Source: Saccoglossus kowalevskii
Lineage: Eukaryota > Hemichordata > Enteropneusta > Harrimaniidae
Length of the DNA: 53,174 nt
Assembly: GCF_000003605.2 (NCBI RefSeq)
Contig: NW_003156737.1
Location: forward strand, 126,141 to 179,314
Direction: 5' to 3'
Below, in pieces: positions 10,900 through 24,570 of this stretch; the stretch's first letter is position 1; each line of letters opens with the position of its first letter. Under the pieces are notes generated by a model that saw only the letters and a list, made by a program, of their open reading frames with translations, did no database searches and was not told the origin of the DNA. The position numbers and the translations under genes were made by a program.

Positions 10900-11715
10900 G
10901 TATGGAAGTGGTGCGATCATTACAAAAATAATGTAAATTATAACACACACAAACAAAGCAACTTACGGAGGCAACATATTTTTTTGCGGGTCTTGTTTGT
11001 GTTTTATTTACTTTTATTAATCGTCATTTGTTCTTGTACTGTCATGTATTTGTTCTTTTCTATCAAATAAATCGCATTTTCTCACCTCTTATACCGAAGT
11101 GAACACGTTTTTATTTACACATTGTATAATGTACCACTTAATTGCTATTAAAGTTTTTCAAACATAACTACAACAAGGTAAAGTTGATGTGAATGAGGAT
11201 TAAACATGTATCATAAGATATAAACAATAGCTATTTCCAATAGAAGAAAATGTTTTCTGAAATCAGCCAGCAAAACACTAAAATATCAACAGAAATGTGC
11301 ATCTTAATTTTATCAAAATGATACGATTTAAATATGTATTGGTATTCTAACAGACTGATTGTTAATACAAAATAATCCAATTGACAGAACTGCTGTCTTT
11401 TCTATTTTCGATTCTAAGCAACTCTGGTTTGCTTAAATCCAATATCGACTCTGTGAATAACACTGCAATGTCTGTCGAATACTTATAATACTTTGTCATA
11501 GTGTAAGGCCTGTTTTGTGCCATTGAGAAGGGCACCCACAGAACTCACTCTGAACATGGGGCTATATCACTGCTAGAATGGGGCAATAGTACTAAAAATG
11601 AAATACACATACACCAAAACATCAAGTTAAAGCTCCTGGCTTTAATACCTCTCAAAATTACAAATTCAAAGAAACAAAGCACCGAAAAAATACAATAAAT
11701 TAATTTTTCTATAAT
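10900..11715. other. AT-rich noncoding stretch
   Basis: No exon, repeat or RNA gene that I can support. Confidence 0.4.
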
Positions 11716-11717
11716 AG

Positions 11718-12018
11718 GGGATTTCCTAGGGAAGTGTGCATTGGTGATAACTGGCAGTTCCAGGGTGTATGGAAATGGATGACAGTCAATGGCTTTTACA
11801 ACACAACAATGAAGAAATGTAGGATTCTTGCTTGCAGAGGAACGCTGGTATTCTGTCCTCAGTCTAGCTTATTTATAGGTATAAATGGCCCAAATTCAGA
11901 GACACCAATTAGGTTTGTACATGAGCTGTCTTACGTAGGCAAGTCAGCAGAGCATAGTTGTAAGAGTTTTAACACTCGTTGTCATGTAAATCGCAAGTAT
12001 ATACCTGGTAGATTCTAA
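11718..12018 (+). CDS. Unrecognised exon-like ORF
   Basis: A good acceptor (TTTTTCTATAATAG) near 11717 opens a frame of about 98 residues running to TAA at 12016-12018. It encodes GDNWQFQGVWKWMTVNGFYN, a run of spaced cysteines (KKCRILACRGTLVFCP, later SAEHSC and NTRC), and a basic end. Length, cysteine content and local base composition argue for real or recently real coding sequence, but I recognise no family. It could be the last exon of a plus-strand gene or a transposon fragment. No upstream partner exon was found. Confidence 0.25.
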
Positions 12019-12019
12019 C

Positions 12020-13349
12020 TGTCCCCCGAGAGTTGAAAAAAAAGAATGACCTGTCAATCACCTTTATGACAGTTATCACACGGCAATTCACACTATTTTT
12101 TTTTTGATTTTTTATGATTCCATGCACACTTTTCAGTGTTTGAGGTAATATGACAAAAACACAGAATAAAGGATGCTGACATACTTCATAACTTATTCTT
12201 TACAATATTTTATATTTATAGTATTTTTGATAGTGCGAGAATACCAGTAGATATGCTATTAGCGTTACTTATTTATCAGATCATTTAACATGTTAACTTG
12301 AAACAATGACAGTCCACGCAAAATAATGTTTTCGACAGGTTTAGTCCAAATAATTTCAAGAGTGGAAATTACTAATACCTAGTTCATATGTATCATGTGT
12401 TTATCATGTAAATATACTTACTTTTGATTTATTTCCAACATTGATATTTTCTCAGAAAAACTACTCTGTAACTACCCCTGAATACCTTTAAACAATTACA
12501 TTGATGACTTTAGAAAACACATTTTCACAACACATTTGCACATGCATTCCACCATACATCATTAATTGTTATATTCTTGTTTCACATCCTTCATGAGATA
12601 CAAGTCCTCTTCATCACATTTTGAGGATTTAAATTCCCTATGGTGGAATTAACAAACATATTTCAAATATCAGTTGAATCGTCTGAATGAATATTTAGGT
12701 AATAGAATACGATAGAATGCCCAACTTATCTGACAGTAATATGAGTTGTCTAATTAAAATGCTCACAATTCAATTGAAATTTATCGTTGGGCAACTGATT
12801 CAAGATTCGAGTGTATGTATGTGTGGGATTGGAAGATAACTATAAACTCAACAAATGTATGTCAACAACTTTAGCATATGAAATAATTATAAGTAATTCA
12901 CAGCTAATACAACTATTTGTGGTAGTGTCCGAGTAAAATTGATTTTAGCAAACTCGTCTTTGAATTATTATGTATGACACGTCTTGTCACCACCTTTGCA
13001 ACTATATCAACAAGAAACCATAGTGGTCAAGCTTGAATGAAATATAATAATAATATGAAGCAATGCTGAAAATCACGGTTCGTTTCCTTCAGAAAACGCA
13101 CTCGTTGTTGATTATTTTAGTATCTTAGGCGAGGATTGGAGCCGAATATACACTTCACTTTGACACACGATTACAGTTTAAAGTAGTTAATGTTAAATAA
13201 ATAAGTTTACAACGTTGTAAGCGGGTGCAACAAATGTTTAATTAGTCTAAATGTGTAGTGGATGGAATAAAAAAGACGTAATTTTGGTAACTATACATTT
13301 AGCGTTGATTATTTGATGATTATTTCATTGAACTGTAAAGTGTATTACT
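12020..13349. other. AT-rich noncoding stretch downstream of SLC22 gene A
   Basis: It would hold the 3' UTR of gene A if the last exon at 13368-13350 is right. No clear AATAAA was assigned. Nothing else is supported. Confidence 0.4.
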
Positions 13350-16300
13350 AAAAGTAGTAAAGATTGCTGCAAACTGATATTGTTTGGATTTAGTGTTGCG
13401 GAAAAGGTAGCACACGATCGTATATAATGTATTACATATAGAATGCCATAAAATTGAGTTGTTCATATAATAATAATAACAACTTATTTGGTGCCATCGC
13501 CACCACTGTGGTATTGCAACTGTACAAAGGGATAATGCAAAATACAGCCTATATGCGATTTTAAATATGCCCTTGTGATTAAATGACGAAAACAGCTAAT
13601 TTATAATGTAATTTATTAACATACTTGTATGGGTGCTCTATTTCTTCAACTGTATCAGGTGAGGGTTTGTTCTTTGTATCGGGAAGATACAAACGAATTA
13701 GCAGCCCTGATATAATACATGGAACGCCCATGATTGCGATTGGTGCGAGGTACCATGCATAATCTAAAAGCATAATAAAAGGTACGATAATCGCACCAAT
13801 TAAACTGAATACTTGACCAATCCCAACAGCGGCACTCCTAGAAACAAAATCAGCATGCATAGGTCAGAAAACAACATCATACGTTAGAAATACCATGCAA
13901 AGAACGAAGATACACATAAAGAACTAGCTAGGGCATACAATTTGGACCGTTTTAATAGTGTTTCCTTTTTCACTCAGACATTTATCGAAAGATATTGCTT
14001 TTTATTTTATTTTGATAAATATTAAAATACAACTAATAACAAAAACATTATCACCACATACCATTTTAAATTAGTTATTCGTTATTTGATCATAAAAGAA
14101 AATAATTGGATCTAGTATTATTGCATATGAAATTGCAATTATAAAATTGTGTGATGCATACCTGACTGGTGTAGGAAACAGTTCGGCGGTATAAATATAA
14201 ACTGTACCAATGCTGAGTTTAGCGAAAAACTTTGAAAGCACTACTGAACAGATACGTAACCAATCGATACCTGCAAACAAAATGGTAATGTAAATTGAAA
14301 AATGTAACAAAATTTTAATCGCAACAAAATTGATCAATATATTCATATTACTGGGTCGTATAATGTATTGTTCTTCAAAGCCAAATTACCGCGACACTGT
14401 AAACCACAATAGTGTGTATTTGATTTTCACCTTGCCTGATTATGTCACAGGTCTTTAGGAATGTAGGTATGGTGCACAACGTCTAAGTTTAATCGAGAAG
14501 GAATAAATCTTTACTAAGCATAGTGAAGCCTGAATTCACTGTGTTCAACACAGTGACCTGTCTAGACAAACAGCGTGAGAAATAATGGGCATACAAACAA
14601 AACCAAGACACTATAATATGATATATAAATGATGGTATTGTCATCAATTAAAACAATTTCTCCTCATTTTTTAACATTTCCTAATAAACAGCTTTTGTAT
14701 AGTATAACATACAATACAATACTATATTAATAAATGATAAGTATTAATTTAATATATAAGTAAATTATATAAGGTTATTATTATAGTATAAGTAAATCAT
14801 TGTAAGTAATTAGAAATAGACATTAAATGCGAGACGTAAATTTCACTGAATGCTGTATGGTATATTCACTGCTACTCATGTGTACATTTTACTGTATTTG
14901 TTTAATTATATTTACCAGAGATGCCACCAATCAGTAGAACTGCTCCGGAAAGCGCCAGTGATATACTTTGTGTCAACCGACGCGGGTAATGTTGCAGTAA
15001 CCACCAGTTCAGTAACGCAGCAGGTAATTCAACTGCAGCAGTAAACATGAAAATGATGTAAGGATTCTTAGCAAAAAAGTTGGAGTTCAGAGATATACCA
15101 TAGTACGCCAATCCCACTGCGAACCTGAAATGTACAACATCCGTACACACATTTATATTATATTACCATGGTCATGGTCAACAATGAGTTAATGTGCGTC
15201 TATTTTCCAATTTATTTCTGTTCAATATGAAATTGTACATACCCATTTGTAAATTACCTTTACGATTTTCTGACTATTGTTTGATCAGTATGTACACAAG
15301 TTGGTATGTCGGGCCGGTAAACGTAATTTTATTCATAATACATTGTTCGACATTGGCATAATATATATATGAAACGTAGAACGCACCAACGTGCACTATA
15401 AGCACACATTTGTATAAAAGGTTATGAAAACATACACAAAAAATTAAGTTTCTTATCGTACCCATAAATTGACAACTCTTTCCTTAATAGTTTTCTGGTT
15501 GTTGGTATTCGCATTTTGTAAAGCGATACATTACTTGTAGGGTTAAAACAGAATAATGTCATAATTATTTTGTCTTGTATGTAAATGGAACGTTTGTGCA
15601 GCTTGTTCATTCCTGATTTGCATAACCACTGTGTAGCACGATCCTGTCAGCGGAGGCAAAACCAAGCGTCGATGTACGTCTTAAACATTACGTAATTACT
15701 AACTTTTCATTACTATTTTAATTATTCAGATCACATAAAATTACTATATAGATATATTCTTGTTTTTCTTATTATACTCACCAACATAATGATATAATTA
15801 TAATCCGTTGTCGGATAACAGGTGTCTTGAACAGTGTTAATACCGATTGTCGTTCCACCTGATAGTGTATATATATATATGTTGTAATTTATACAAATCA
15901 ATAACAATGGCAAATATTATTTATAAATTAAGCGACTAGTTTCATGTTTAAATATTCACTACTGAATTCATCGATACAGCCAATAGTATAAGAACAAACA
16001 TCGTCCCAACCGACACTTGTGTGTTAACATAAACGCTTCATAATGCGCGAAGGGTGCAGTGAGTATAAACATGTACTTTCCAGACGTTCCAACATACCTC
16101 AACTACCAACGAAATGCAACTAGCATCATTCATTTCTTCGGTCAATATCTTTCCATTAATTGCGTCAGCTTTATTTAAAATGTCTTTCACTTTGCTAATT
16201 TCATAGCCCTGTAAAAGCCAACGAACAGACTCTTCTAAAAACCTACAAAAGTTTACAAATTAAAATTATGATTTGTTGTGGTTCCTGGAATGTATACGAA

Positions 16301-19300
16301 ACAGAAAATGATTTTAAATGCATCAACAACCTGAAAACCCGACCTACACGAATAGGTCATCACGGCAATGACACTTTCTCAATGATGAGTCTCGGGTCGC
16401 GTATTTTGAGTATTAAAAATCACATTTACTTTTTGGTATTGATGTTAACATTATGTAAAAATATATATAATGAATTTGTATTTAATAAAACATCTACCGG
16501 TCGCTAACACTTCGGAAACCGCATACAGCGCACGTTTGCATATAATAGTCAATCGAATAAATAATCACTGAAAAAAAATATATAAAACACTGCCTTTGAC
16601 CTTTGAGCGAACCCGTACAAACATCCTGAATGAACTTAATACAAATCAGCGTGTTTTAAAATGCGGAAACGCGAGTTTAAATAATTCATTTGCCACATCT
16701 GAATACAGAGGTTAAATTTCGAAGTTTTAATTTGCAATGACTTATTCTACAAAACTAATATAGTGAATCATAACTTGGACGTTTCCCTAAAACAATTAAT
16801 TAATTAGGTAATTATTAACATTTATTTTTAACTTACCAAAAATGCGGTATGTATAGTAGGCATAATGCGCCACTTATAAATTGAAGAACTCTCCAATTAC
16901 CATTAACCATGTAAGCAGTTAATCCTATGGAGTTTTGTGCTATTCCAAGGGACAATGAACACCCAAGGGCTATGAAAGGTCTACGTGATGAAGGAGTTGC
17001 TTCCATTGCTATAAATTTTAAACAAGACAACAGTCGTTACAGACCATTCGTCTGACTGAATAATATATTATTGGAATGGTAATTTACGTAAAAAGTCTGG
17101 GGCGACTGCAACATATGGTAAAACCCAGCTAATGCTTCTCAACCAATCACAATGCTCTAGTGCTTGAATTTATATGAATTAAGTCTTCTTCTTCTCGTCT
17201 GATTTGTTATCTTAAGTCAAATATTTTTGTTTTCATAATTGTTTTGTATAGCGGGCGGAGCTACGTCACAAGACGTTCCACATTGCTACGACGCGCACCA
17301 CTGTACATGCATTTCTATGGGCTCTGTGCGCGCTGCTGTGGAACGCCGGTCGAGCCGGTGAAAATTCGAGAAAACAACACAAACTCAACTTTGAAGTAAT
17401 ACCGAACAACCAAATTTATATATGTTACACACGCAGGGCTAATCTTGTTACACTGTTCAGAGGAGGCTCAACAATCATCCCAAAGTACCGTTTTCTGCGA
17501 GTTTTTGGCCTTTGTTTTCACCGCGGCGGGTTGTCAGGCGGTGAAAATGCCCGGATGTCCGCCCCCGAGGATATAAATCCCTTAACATAATTATTTGTGC
17601 TAAGTGGCAAACAAAAAAATAGCTCACAGAGGGCGATGTATCAAAGACAATCTGCCCATTGAGTTTAATGGGACGCAATGTTGGTCACTGGATTTCGGGA
17701 TATATAATATTTCGATTTAGAAGATGAGTATACATGAATCGATCATTATGCAGAATCAGGAATGTTAAGGCCCAATATAGCAAATTCTTTTGGAAAATGA
17801 GGGGGAGTACGAGAATTTCATTATGTGACGTCACCATCACAATATCAGCAATAAAATTGCAATAAAAGGTTCATAGATATATATATTTTATGGCACTTGT
17901 AAGGTGAATCAATTCGTGAACTTAACGATTGTCGTGAAACTTAAAGTGAAAATAATGCACTTAAAAACACGGTCACTGAACATGGAAAAATGGTCTGTAA
18001 TTACAGCATTAGAGGTTTTGTCGTAATAAGGCCCAATCCATGTGTAATTGTTTTTTTAATGATGTACTATAATAGTGAAATATCAATGTTTGCGTTATCG
18101 GGTAATGAGCATTAATTTTACGTTAGTTGAATTGAAAGAGATATATACTTACCAAGTACAAAAATGACCAGAAAAACGGCTGACGCTGACGCTGTTGACA
18201 AAAACGTTCCTATTATAAAGATAACAAATGATGGGGCAAACGCTGTAGCAATACTGAATATAAGCGAAAGTATTGAAGTGATATATAATACTGGCTTTCT
18301 ACCATACCTGGATGTAATAAATAACAAATAAACATATCAGAAATATCTTGCAACTTGAAAGACATACACTCACATAAAATTAGATATGTACAAGCGATGA
18401 ATGTGATATTATGAGCGTGAATATAGGTGCATACACGCTCGTACGTGTATTAAACAAATGTATTATATTTTGAATGATCTATCATCACCTATCGGACGGT
18501 GGTCGTAATAACGACCCATATCGACGTATACAACGCGACGACCACCGCCATTTAATGTATACTTACATGTCAGCAAATTGTCCAAAAAATAAGCTACCAA
18601 TAACTTCCCCTAAGCCGCTTACGGACTTCGATAGTTGTTTCATGGAATCTCTCTTGCACACCAAATCAAACTGTTAAATATAAGTAAATTAAATGGCAGC
18701 TACATTGATTTATGTGAAATATCCTCAATATGTCTCAATAAAACTGAATACAAGAAATGTGCACAGGGCAAATAAATTACTATCGCATTATGCGAAAAAA
18801 ATTAAAATATCGCAGAAAATGAGGAGTAAGTATAAAATGACGTACAATTATTTACTATCTAATGAAGAAGTGTTAACAGATAATATTCCAGTAGGATTTC
18901 AAATTACGAAAATGTAGCAAAGTAACTGTCTTATATTAAAACATACAATTGTTACTATATATTTTTATATGAATTCGTATACAACAATAAATATATAAAA
19001 ACAAGTAAACAGTTGTGTCACTAGAAAAAGTAATCCCAACTTCTGAACGCAATAGGAAAACAATATCACAAGAAATGTCACAGTGATGCCGGGCTGTAAT
19101 AATGCAGGTTATTGTTTGTGAGCTACATAAAACTGAATTGACACGTGAGTATATAAAAAATATTTGGATAAATTAAACAAAATAAAAAAGTATGTAAAGT
19201 ATTTAGGTAAGAACATGAAGTGAGTAATGGTTTTGATCAACATAAGTAAGGGGCGGAGCTACGTTACAAGACGTTCCACGTTGCTAAGACGCGCACCACT

Positions 19301-20928
19301 GTACCATTTCTATGGGCTCTGTGCGCGCTGCCGAGGAACTCGGAACGCCGAGCGAAGAGCCGCTGAAAATTCGAGAAAACAACAGGAACTCAACATCGAA
19401 GTAATCCTGAACAATCAAATTTATATGCGGTGCACACGCAGGGTAATCTTGTTACACTGTTCAGGGGAGTCTCAACAACCATCCGTTTTCTGAGAGTTTT
19501 CGGCCTTTGTTTTCTGATGGTTGCCATGCGGTGCAAATGTCCGGATGTCCGTCCCCCGGAGAGTGGCTCCATCGCTTGCGGTGGAACTGGAATGACTCTT
19601 TCTCTTTACAATGAATTTTAGAAAATGCGAACGAATCTTTCTTAAATTTTTGGGAGAGTTCTGCACAGAAATTGGCAATCAATGAAATAGGCAGTAAAAA
19701 AGGGGCCAACTGAGAGAAACTTTGGCAGCGCGAATGCATTTAAACTGTGTTTATATAGTCACAGTAGATTGAATGTAAAGTAAGCGTGTGTATTTCCGAC
19801 TCATTCAATTGTATGACTTCGTAATAAAACGAACACAATTATCATATTAAACATGCTTTAGATGTGTTAGAGCGAAAACCCTCTGTTGTGAGATGACATA
19901 TTAGCAGAACAGAAGTACTGTTCTATGACGACTTTTAGCAATGAGATCGAGTCTACTGCACTTTTAGGATTTGCAATTCATGTGATAACACAGTTTAATT
20001 TAAAAAAAAAACTATAAAATTCGGTTAATCGACCCATTGGATCCGCAACATGAACTTCAGCACGGAACACACTAACACTACAACCACTCTCGTCAACCCT
20101 ATTAACATGCTGCAAACGTAACTGCAGATTGAGCTCTTAGATAATTGCTATAACTTCTATCTGTCATGTTATTAGACAATAACTTATATTATTATACATC
20201 TGTCATCGTAACGCCATAAGTTACAGCGTGCCGTAATTTTGCGGTATTTTACGGCATATTTTTATCCTACCATATTAGGAGATGGAAATTCGAAACATGG
20301 AATGATTACGCGCGTGAGCGTCCTCTAATAATAAAAACAAACATGCCTGCCACCAGGGTTTGACCGGACTCCTGATTCTGTTTTACACATTTTGGATTTC
20401 GGCATTTCAATTATGTATTCTGCGAACTCACACAGCACACCGTCGCATCGACCTTTGCTGCGCCGTCTTCGTACATACTTTGAGTTATCCTCGTAATAAC
20501 CTCATATTATATTACCATGTCCTTACCTCTATGACAACGGTGTTGTTTAAGAATCTTCTATCATAAACCCAGCCACGATTACATGTACGTGTAATGGTGG
20601 ATGATTGACATGTCTGGGAAACATCTCCAACATTATCATAGCTTGATACGTTTGAATTAATAATATTAATGTCATACATTCTACACGAATCCCATTTCAA
20701 ACCACCATTCACATAATTATAAGGTATGGTACAGTTCTTCAGCTGTGAGTTTTCAACGAATGTTTGATTATAAGCCACTCTGCAATAGTGTTCGACTGAT
20801 GCACTATAAAATGTATTTCCCATAGTAAACCACATAGTCGGAAACAATCCAAGACAGAATAATAGAAACTGGCTTTTCTGAAATCGTCCAAAGTCGTTAA
20901 TAACACTCAGCGATTCAACGTCGGTCAT
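13350..20928 (-). CDS. SLC22-like organic ion transporter, gene A
   Basis: Membrane carrier of the major facilitator superfamily, SLC22 branch; substrate not predictable. Coding exons: 20928-20527, 18670-18567, 18307-18153, 17008-16837, 16242-16098, 15858-15782, 15124-14916, 14270-14162, 13837-13625 and probably 13368-13350 (short tail NLYYF then TAG). All phases agree and give 534 codons plus stop, the usual family length. Seen: TM1 in residues 20-42, a large Cys- and N-glycosylation-rich extracellular loop to about 128 ending RGWVYD, then FDLVCKRDSMKQLSKS, the MFS loop GQFADMYGRKP, FLEESVRWLL after TM6, LTLFKTPVIRQR in the central loop, YTAELFPTPVR and a final LYLPDT. An acceptor (CATAACAG) two bases before the ATG shows an upstream noncoding exon, probably ending at 21270 (donor GTAAGC). 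If the last intron is retained, the frame would end at 13579 instead. Confidence 0.88.
17253..17690 (+). repeat. Interspersed repeat R2, copy 1 (gene A intron 3)
   Basis: Starts GGGCGGAGCTACGTCACAAG and includes GACGCGCACCACTGTAC, TCTATGGGCTCTGTGCGCGC, GAAAATTCGAGAAAACAACA and AATGCCCGGATGTCCGCCCC. It is markedly GC- and CpG-richer than the surrounding intron. It aligns along about 320 nt with 19250-19560, after which the two diverge. Strand is nominal. No intact ORF; probably part of a DNA transposon. Confidence 0.65.
19250..19740 (+). repeat. Interspersed repeat R2, copy 2 (gene A intron 1)
   Basis: Same orientation as copy 1. Starts GGGGCGGAGCTACGTTACAA and continues past the shared part with a GC-rich tail. 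Short ORFs on both strands (for example 19739-19461 minus) do not match any domain I recognise. Confidence 0.65.
20185..20510 (-). repeat. Interspersed repeat R1, copy b, abutting gene A exon 1 donor
   Basis: The right end, CTCGTAATAACCTCATATTA, stops about 16 nt from the exon 1 splice donor (20526/20527). The left end, TTATACATCTGTCATCGTAA, equals the reverse complement of the far end of the copy at 26561-26912. The full unit is therefore about 330-350 nt. It lies in intron 1 of gene A. Confidence 0.7.
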
Positions 20929-21269
20929 TGCTGTTATGAAAAAAAGTCACAAACACACATTGATAAAAAAAAAATAACCGAAAATGTATGAAGTCCGATG
21001 ACACTTTTTAATTGAAGAAAAGCATAACAGTTGTTAGACAAATTGCGTACAAATTTCCTTTCATAGCATTGTTTCTGTCTATATCCACAAATAATGGTAT
21101 CTTCATGATAGTATTTTGTTACTATTTTTATAAATGGTTAGCCCCGTTAATAAAAACACATATCTGAATTACATACAGACTTTGGCCCCACCAACACACT
21201 TTGAAAATTATATAACCGTCAACAATAGATGTAATTCATTATAACTGACACATTCAAATTCGAGCTTAC

Positions 21270-22470
21270 CTGTAACGATAAGTACTTTTTTGTTCAAATG
21301 TCCGAAGCGCCTTTAAATATGTTTCTTTTTTCCAGGTGACAAACTTGAATTTCTGAGATACAAACGTTACCTATAGCTTTATTAGTAGTGACTTTAGATA
21401 CATGTGTACAGTATATAGTCGTGGAGACTGTTCACAACTGTGCTTGGTTTGTTGTCAGAGATATGTGTTTTATCTCAAAATATCATTCCAGATATGATTT
21501 ATTGCCATACATATACATGTTTTAAGGTTTTATTAAAGTGTGGGTCACACAAATAATTTTTAAGTATAAAGGTCATACAGGTTTTATGATCGATGATCAG
21601 CCCTTTTGTGATTAAGAGAGAGATAATAATAGAACGCGCACTATGCCATTTACAATGATTGATAATTGTAACTGTCTGTCAGTTAAATTAGAAATATAAA
21701 TAGCCATAAACTCATTTAGAAATGACTAATCGCACATGAATTGTTAATTTTAAATTAATGAGTTTTTTTCTAGTATAACAGCCATTACATACAGGCGTGC
21801 GATACAGTTCATTATATTTGTTTTTTGGAAATTATGACTTTGACATCTGATTTTACACCAAGGAGAGAATTTTCGCTTGTTAAGCAACGTATAATTTCAA
21901 AACTACATTTATTGTTTGTCGAAAATCTATCAAGCCGCAATGGGTACGAGTTGTTGTTTGTGAACATTGCCATGTAGGTTTTTCTTTGTTGTGTTGAGGT
22001 ACATATTTTTCATAATTCCGTTTTTGCGTGGGTAATGATTTTGACAAAATAAAGTCATACACCTAAGATCTAGAAAATTATTTTCGATTGTTAAGCTAGC
22101 TTGAATTACAAAACTGCATTTGTCATTCGATCAAAATTTAGTAGGATGAGCATGAGTTTTACCATTCTCCTTCTCTATATAGCATATATATATATATATA
22201 TTAAAGATGAATGACCCTTGCTGTTTATGTTAATATAATATTTTACAAAATATGTTTTAGTTTCTTGGTTTATTTTTTTGTACATCATATCATCGATTTA
22301 TTTATTTTAGGTAAAACATGTTATAATTACTGTTTTTATTACCTAAGTTTTAATTCGCCTTGTAAACTTAGTTTTATATGACAGATCTCACATCGGCAAG
22401 ATAAATGAATAAAATAAAAGCATCAATGTTTATGAACAGGTTGATAGCAGTGCATGAATTAACGCGTATC
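21270..22470. other. Upstream region of gene A
   Basis: Just left of 21270 is a minus-strand donor (TTACAG then GTAAGC) that probably ends the noncoding first exon of gene A, whose start is not defined. The rest, to the LINE at 22.47 kb, is AT-rich with a TA microsatellite at about 22185-22202. No TATA box or other promoter element could be called with confidence. Confidence 0.4.
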
Positions 22471-22473
22471 GTC

Positions 22474-23010
22474 TCAAGCAGCATGGGAGTGTAATAACAA
22501 CAGAGGCTGTTGAAACCCTAGTTCCAGGTTACGTTTATATAGTTTATATGAAGTCAATCTTGCAAATGAGTCTACAACACCACACCATTTTTGGAGATCA
22601 ATGTCAAAACACCGCTGACGAAACAAGCTAAGAAACGCATTTTCATCGCCCGCACCCTGGTTGTACCACAACTCCCCAAATCCGTAACTAAATAGTATTT
22701 CTTTTAATGACTTAACCCAGCATGTTTTGTTTGCGTGATTTAATGGTGTATTACGAATGTGAAGCAAAAATTTACAAAATTTGATGTGTACATTTTCAAC
22801 AGCTGAAGACTCAAAATGACCCCAAATCTCGCTACCATATTGCATTATTGGAACAATTTTTGTATCAAATATTTTAAAACATAGAGAAATAGGCACTGGT
22901 CCAATTTTACATATAATAACCATTAGTGCATTGAGCGCTTTTGTTGCCTGGTCTGCTAGATGTTGTTGGTATAATGACCAAGAACTACGTAGTGAGAGTT
23001 TTATACCCAA
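22474..23010 (-). pseudogene. C-terminal region of the LINE
   Basis: 178 open codons with ALNALMVIICKI, KIVPIMQYGSEIWG and KFCKFLLHIRNT. This is the usual region after the RT of such LINEs, with the conserved YGSEIWG and the KF.K..L....T box. Overlaps the RT frame by a shift near 23010. Confidence 0.7.
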
Positions 23011-24202
23011 AATAAACGTAATACGGCACTACTTCAATTATTTTCCCATCGTATCGCCACTGCTCGTATCTTCGTAACGGTCCATCATTTCTAAAAACTT
23101 TTACATTGGTTTTGGTTAAATTAACTCTCAAATGATAATATGATTTCAACATTTTAGGTAATCTTTGCAATCCAATTGCATTGTAAGACATCAAAACTAA
23201 ATCATCCGCAAAAAGAAGATAAAATAACTTAATTAAACCCACAGAACAACCAACACTATCACCTAAAAGCTTGTCTGACTGAAGTTCTACGTGAAGGTCG
23301 TTTATAATAAAAGTGAACAGAAAAGGTGACAAAATACAACCTTGACGCAATCCAACAGGACAGTTAAAGAAGCCTGTCAGACCATCACTTGTCAAGACAT
23401 ATGATTTTACTTGTAAATACATAGAGTTAAGAATGGAATACATTTTACCTCTAATACCTGCTTCACCAAGTTTGAAAAATAAAGCTACCTAATTGACTCG
23501 GTCGAAAGCTTTTTCGAAGTCAATAAAAGTACAACAGAAACGTCCTCGTTTAGTTGCAAGATATTTTTGTACCAATGTGTGAATAATAAATACGTTATCT
23601 ATGGTGTTTTAGCCTGCCCTGAAACCCGCTTGTTCTTCTCTAGTAAATTCAATAATTTCATTCCATTTATGTAGCCTATTGTATACAATTATATTGAAAA
23701 TTTTACTTAATATTGGTAGTAATGTGATACCCCGATAATTACAAGCCTTATTCCTGGATCCATTTTTATGTATCGGGAATATAATACCCTCACACCATTG
23801 CTTGGGGAAAATAATTGTGTCGAAAATACTGTTAAAGATGCCATGTAATAATTGAATTAATTGAGGAGAGCAACAGTTGTAAAATTCAGGCGGCATGCCA
23901 TCGCTGCCTGGTGATTTACCAAATTTCAAATGTTTGATACTAATCTCAATTTCAAGTTGGGAAATTTGACAATTAATAAAATCAGTGATTTGGTCCTCCT
24001 GTGAGTAGTTGAAATTATCATCCTGGACAGCAGATTCAATACTGATCCACAAATTGTCGTGCTCAGTGTTTTTTTCCACATTAATAACTGGATTAAATAA
24101 AGAATTTAAATAATTTAACCATTCAGTTGGCCTAATTGAGGGTGGTGTGGGCTGGTCTGCATTTCGGAAGAAATCCCCAAAACTTTTTGCTATCATTGTC
24201 AC
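22985..24202 (-). pseudogene. Reverse transcriptase of the LINE
   Basis: Motifs in order: IKHLKFGKSPGSDGMPPEFY, ICNYRGITLL-type block (ACNYRGITLLPILSKIFN), EEQAGFRAG, then a TAA stop near 23610, a block with AFDRVN followed by a TAG near 23490, LRQGCILSPFLFTFIINDL, and the intact catalytic FADDLVLMSY near 23200. The Asp pair is kept, but the two stops and the frame breaks make it non-functional. Confidence 0.78.
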
Positions 24203-24570
24203 GATCGGATTTTTCCAACTCGGATATTTGATTATTTTGATAGACCTTTTTCTTTTTTATAAGCATATCACTGTATTTTTTTTTGCTAGTAAAATAATCA
24301 GTTAAAGAATCAAGTGTTCTTGTACGACGAAATTGTCGTAGTTTTCTTTGTAAATCTAACTTAGGGTTATTACATTCAGTGTCAAACCACCTGGCACAGT
24401 GAATGCTTACTCCCTTGTTATTCTGACGCATGCGTGGTCGAGTATTCATGAATAAATCTGAAAGTTTAGAGAGCACCATTTATAACACCATTATCAGTGT
24501 CGAACTGAATGGTTTGGATCACGTGATCAAAGTTACCTTCTATCCATTTCGCTTGGAATATTTTACATGA

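Larger units (their letters stand above)
8560..10900 (-). mobile_element. Rearranged, inactive LTR-type (Ty3-like) retroelement Pol remnant
   Basis: Read on the minus strand, the order is an N-terminal Pol segment (about 10890-10440), reverse transcriptase (10434-9750), RNase H (9741-9168), a post-RNase H linker (9193-8939), then a second copy of part of the N-terminal segment (8937-8765), then a second copy of the linker start running on into more linker (8762-8560). No LTRs, target-site duplication, gag or integrase were found. Several frameshifts interrupt the frame, for example near 10430 between the segment ending VERLKQ and the RT. It is a dead, internally duplicated fragment. Confidence 0.75.

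Noticed and set aside
8300-11000. LTRs flanking the Pol remnant
   Set aside because: Searched by eye for TG..CA direct repeats on both sides; none seen. The only direct repeats are internal duplications.
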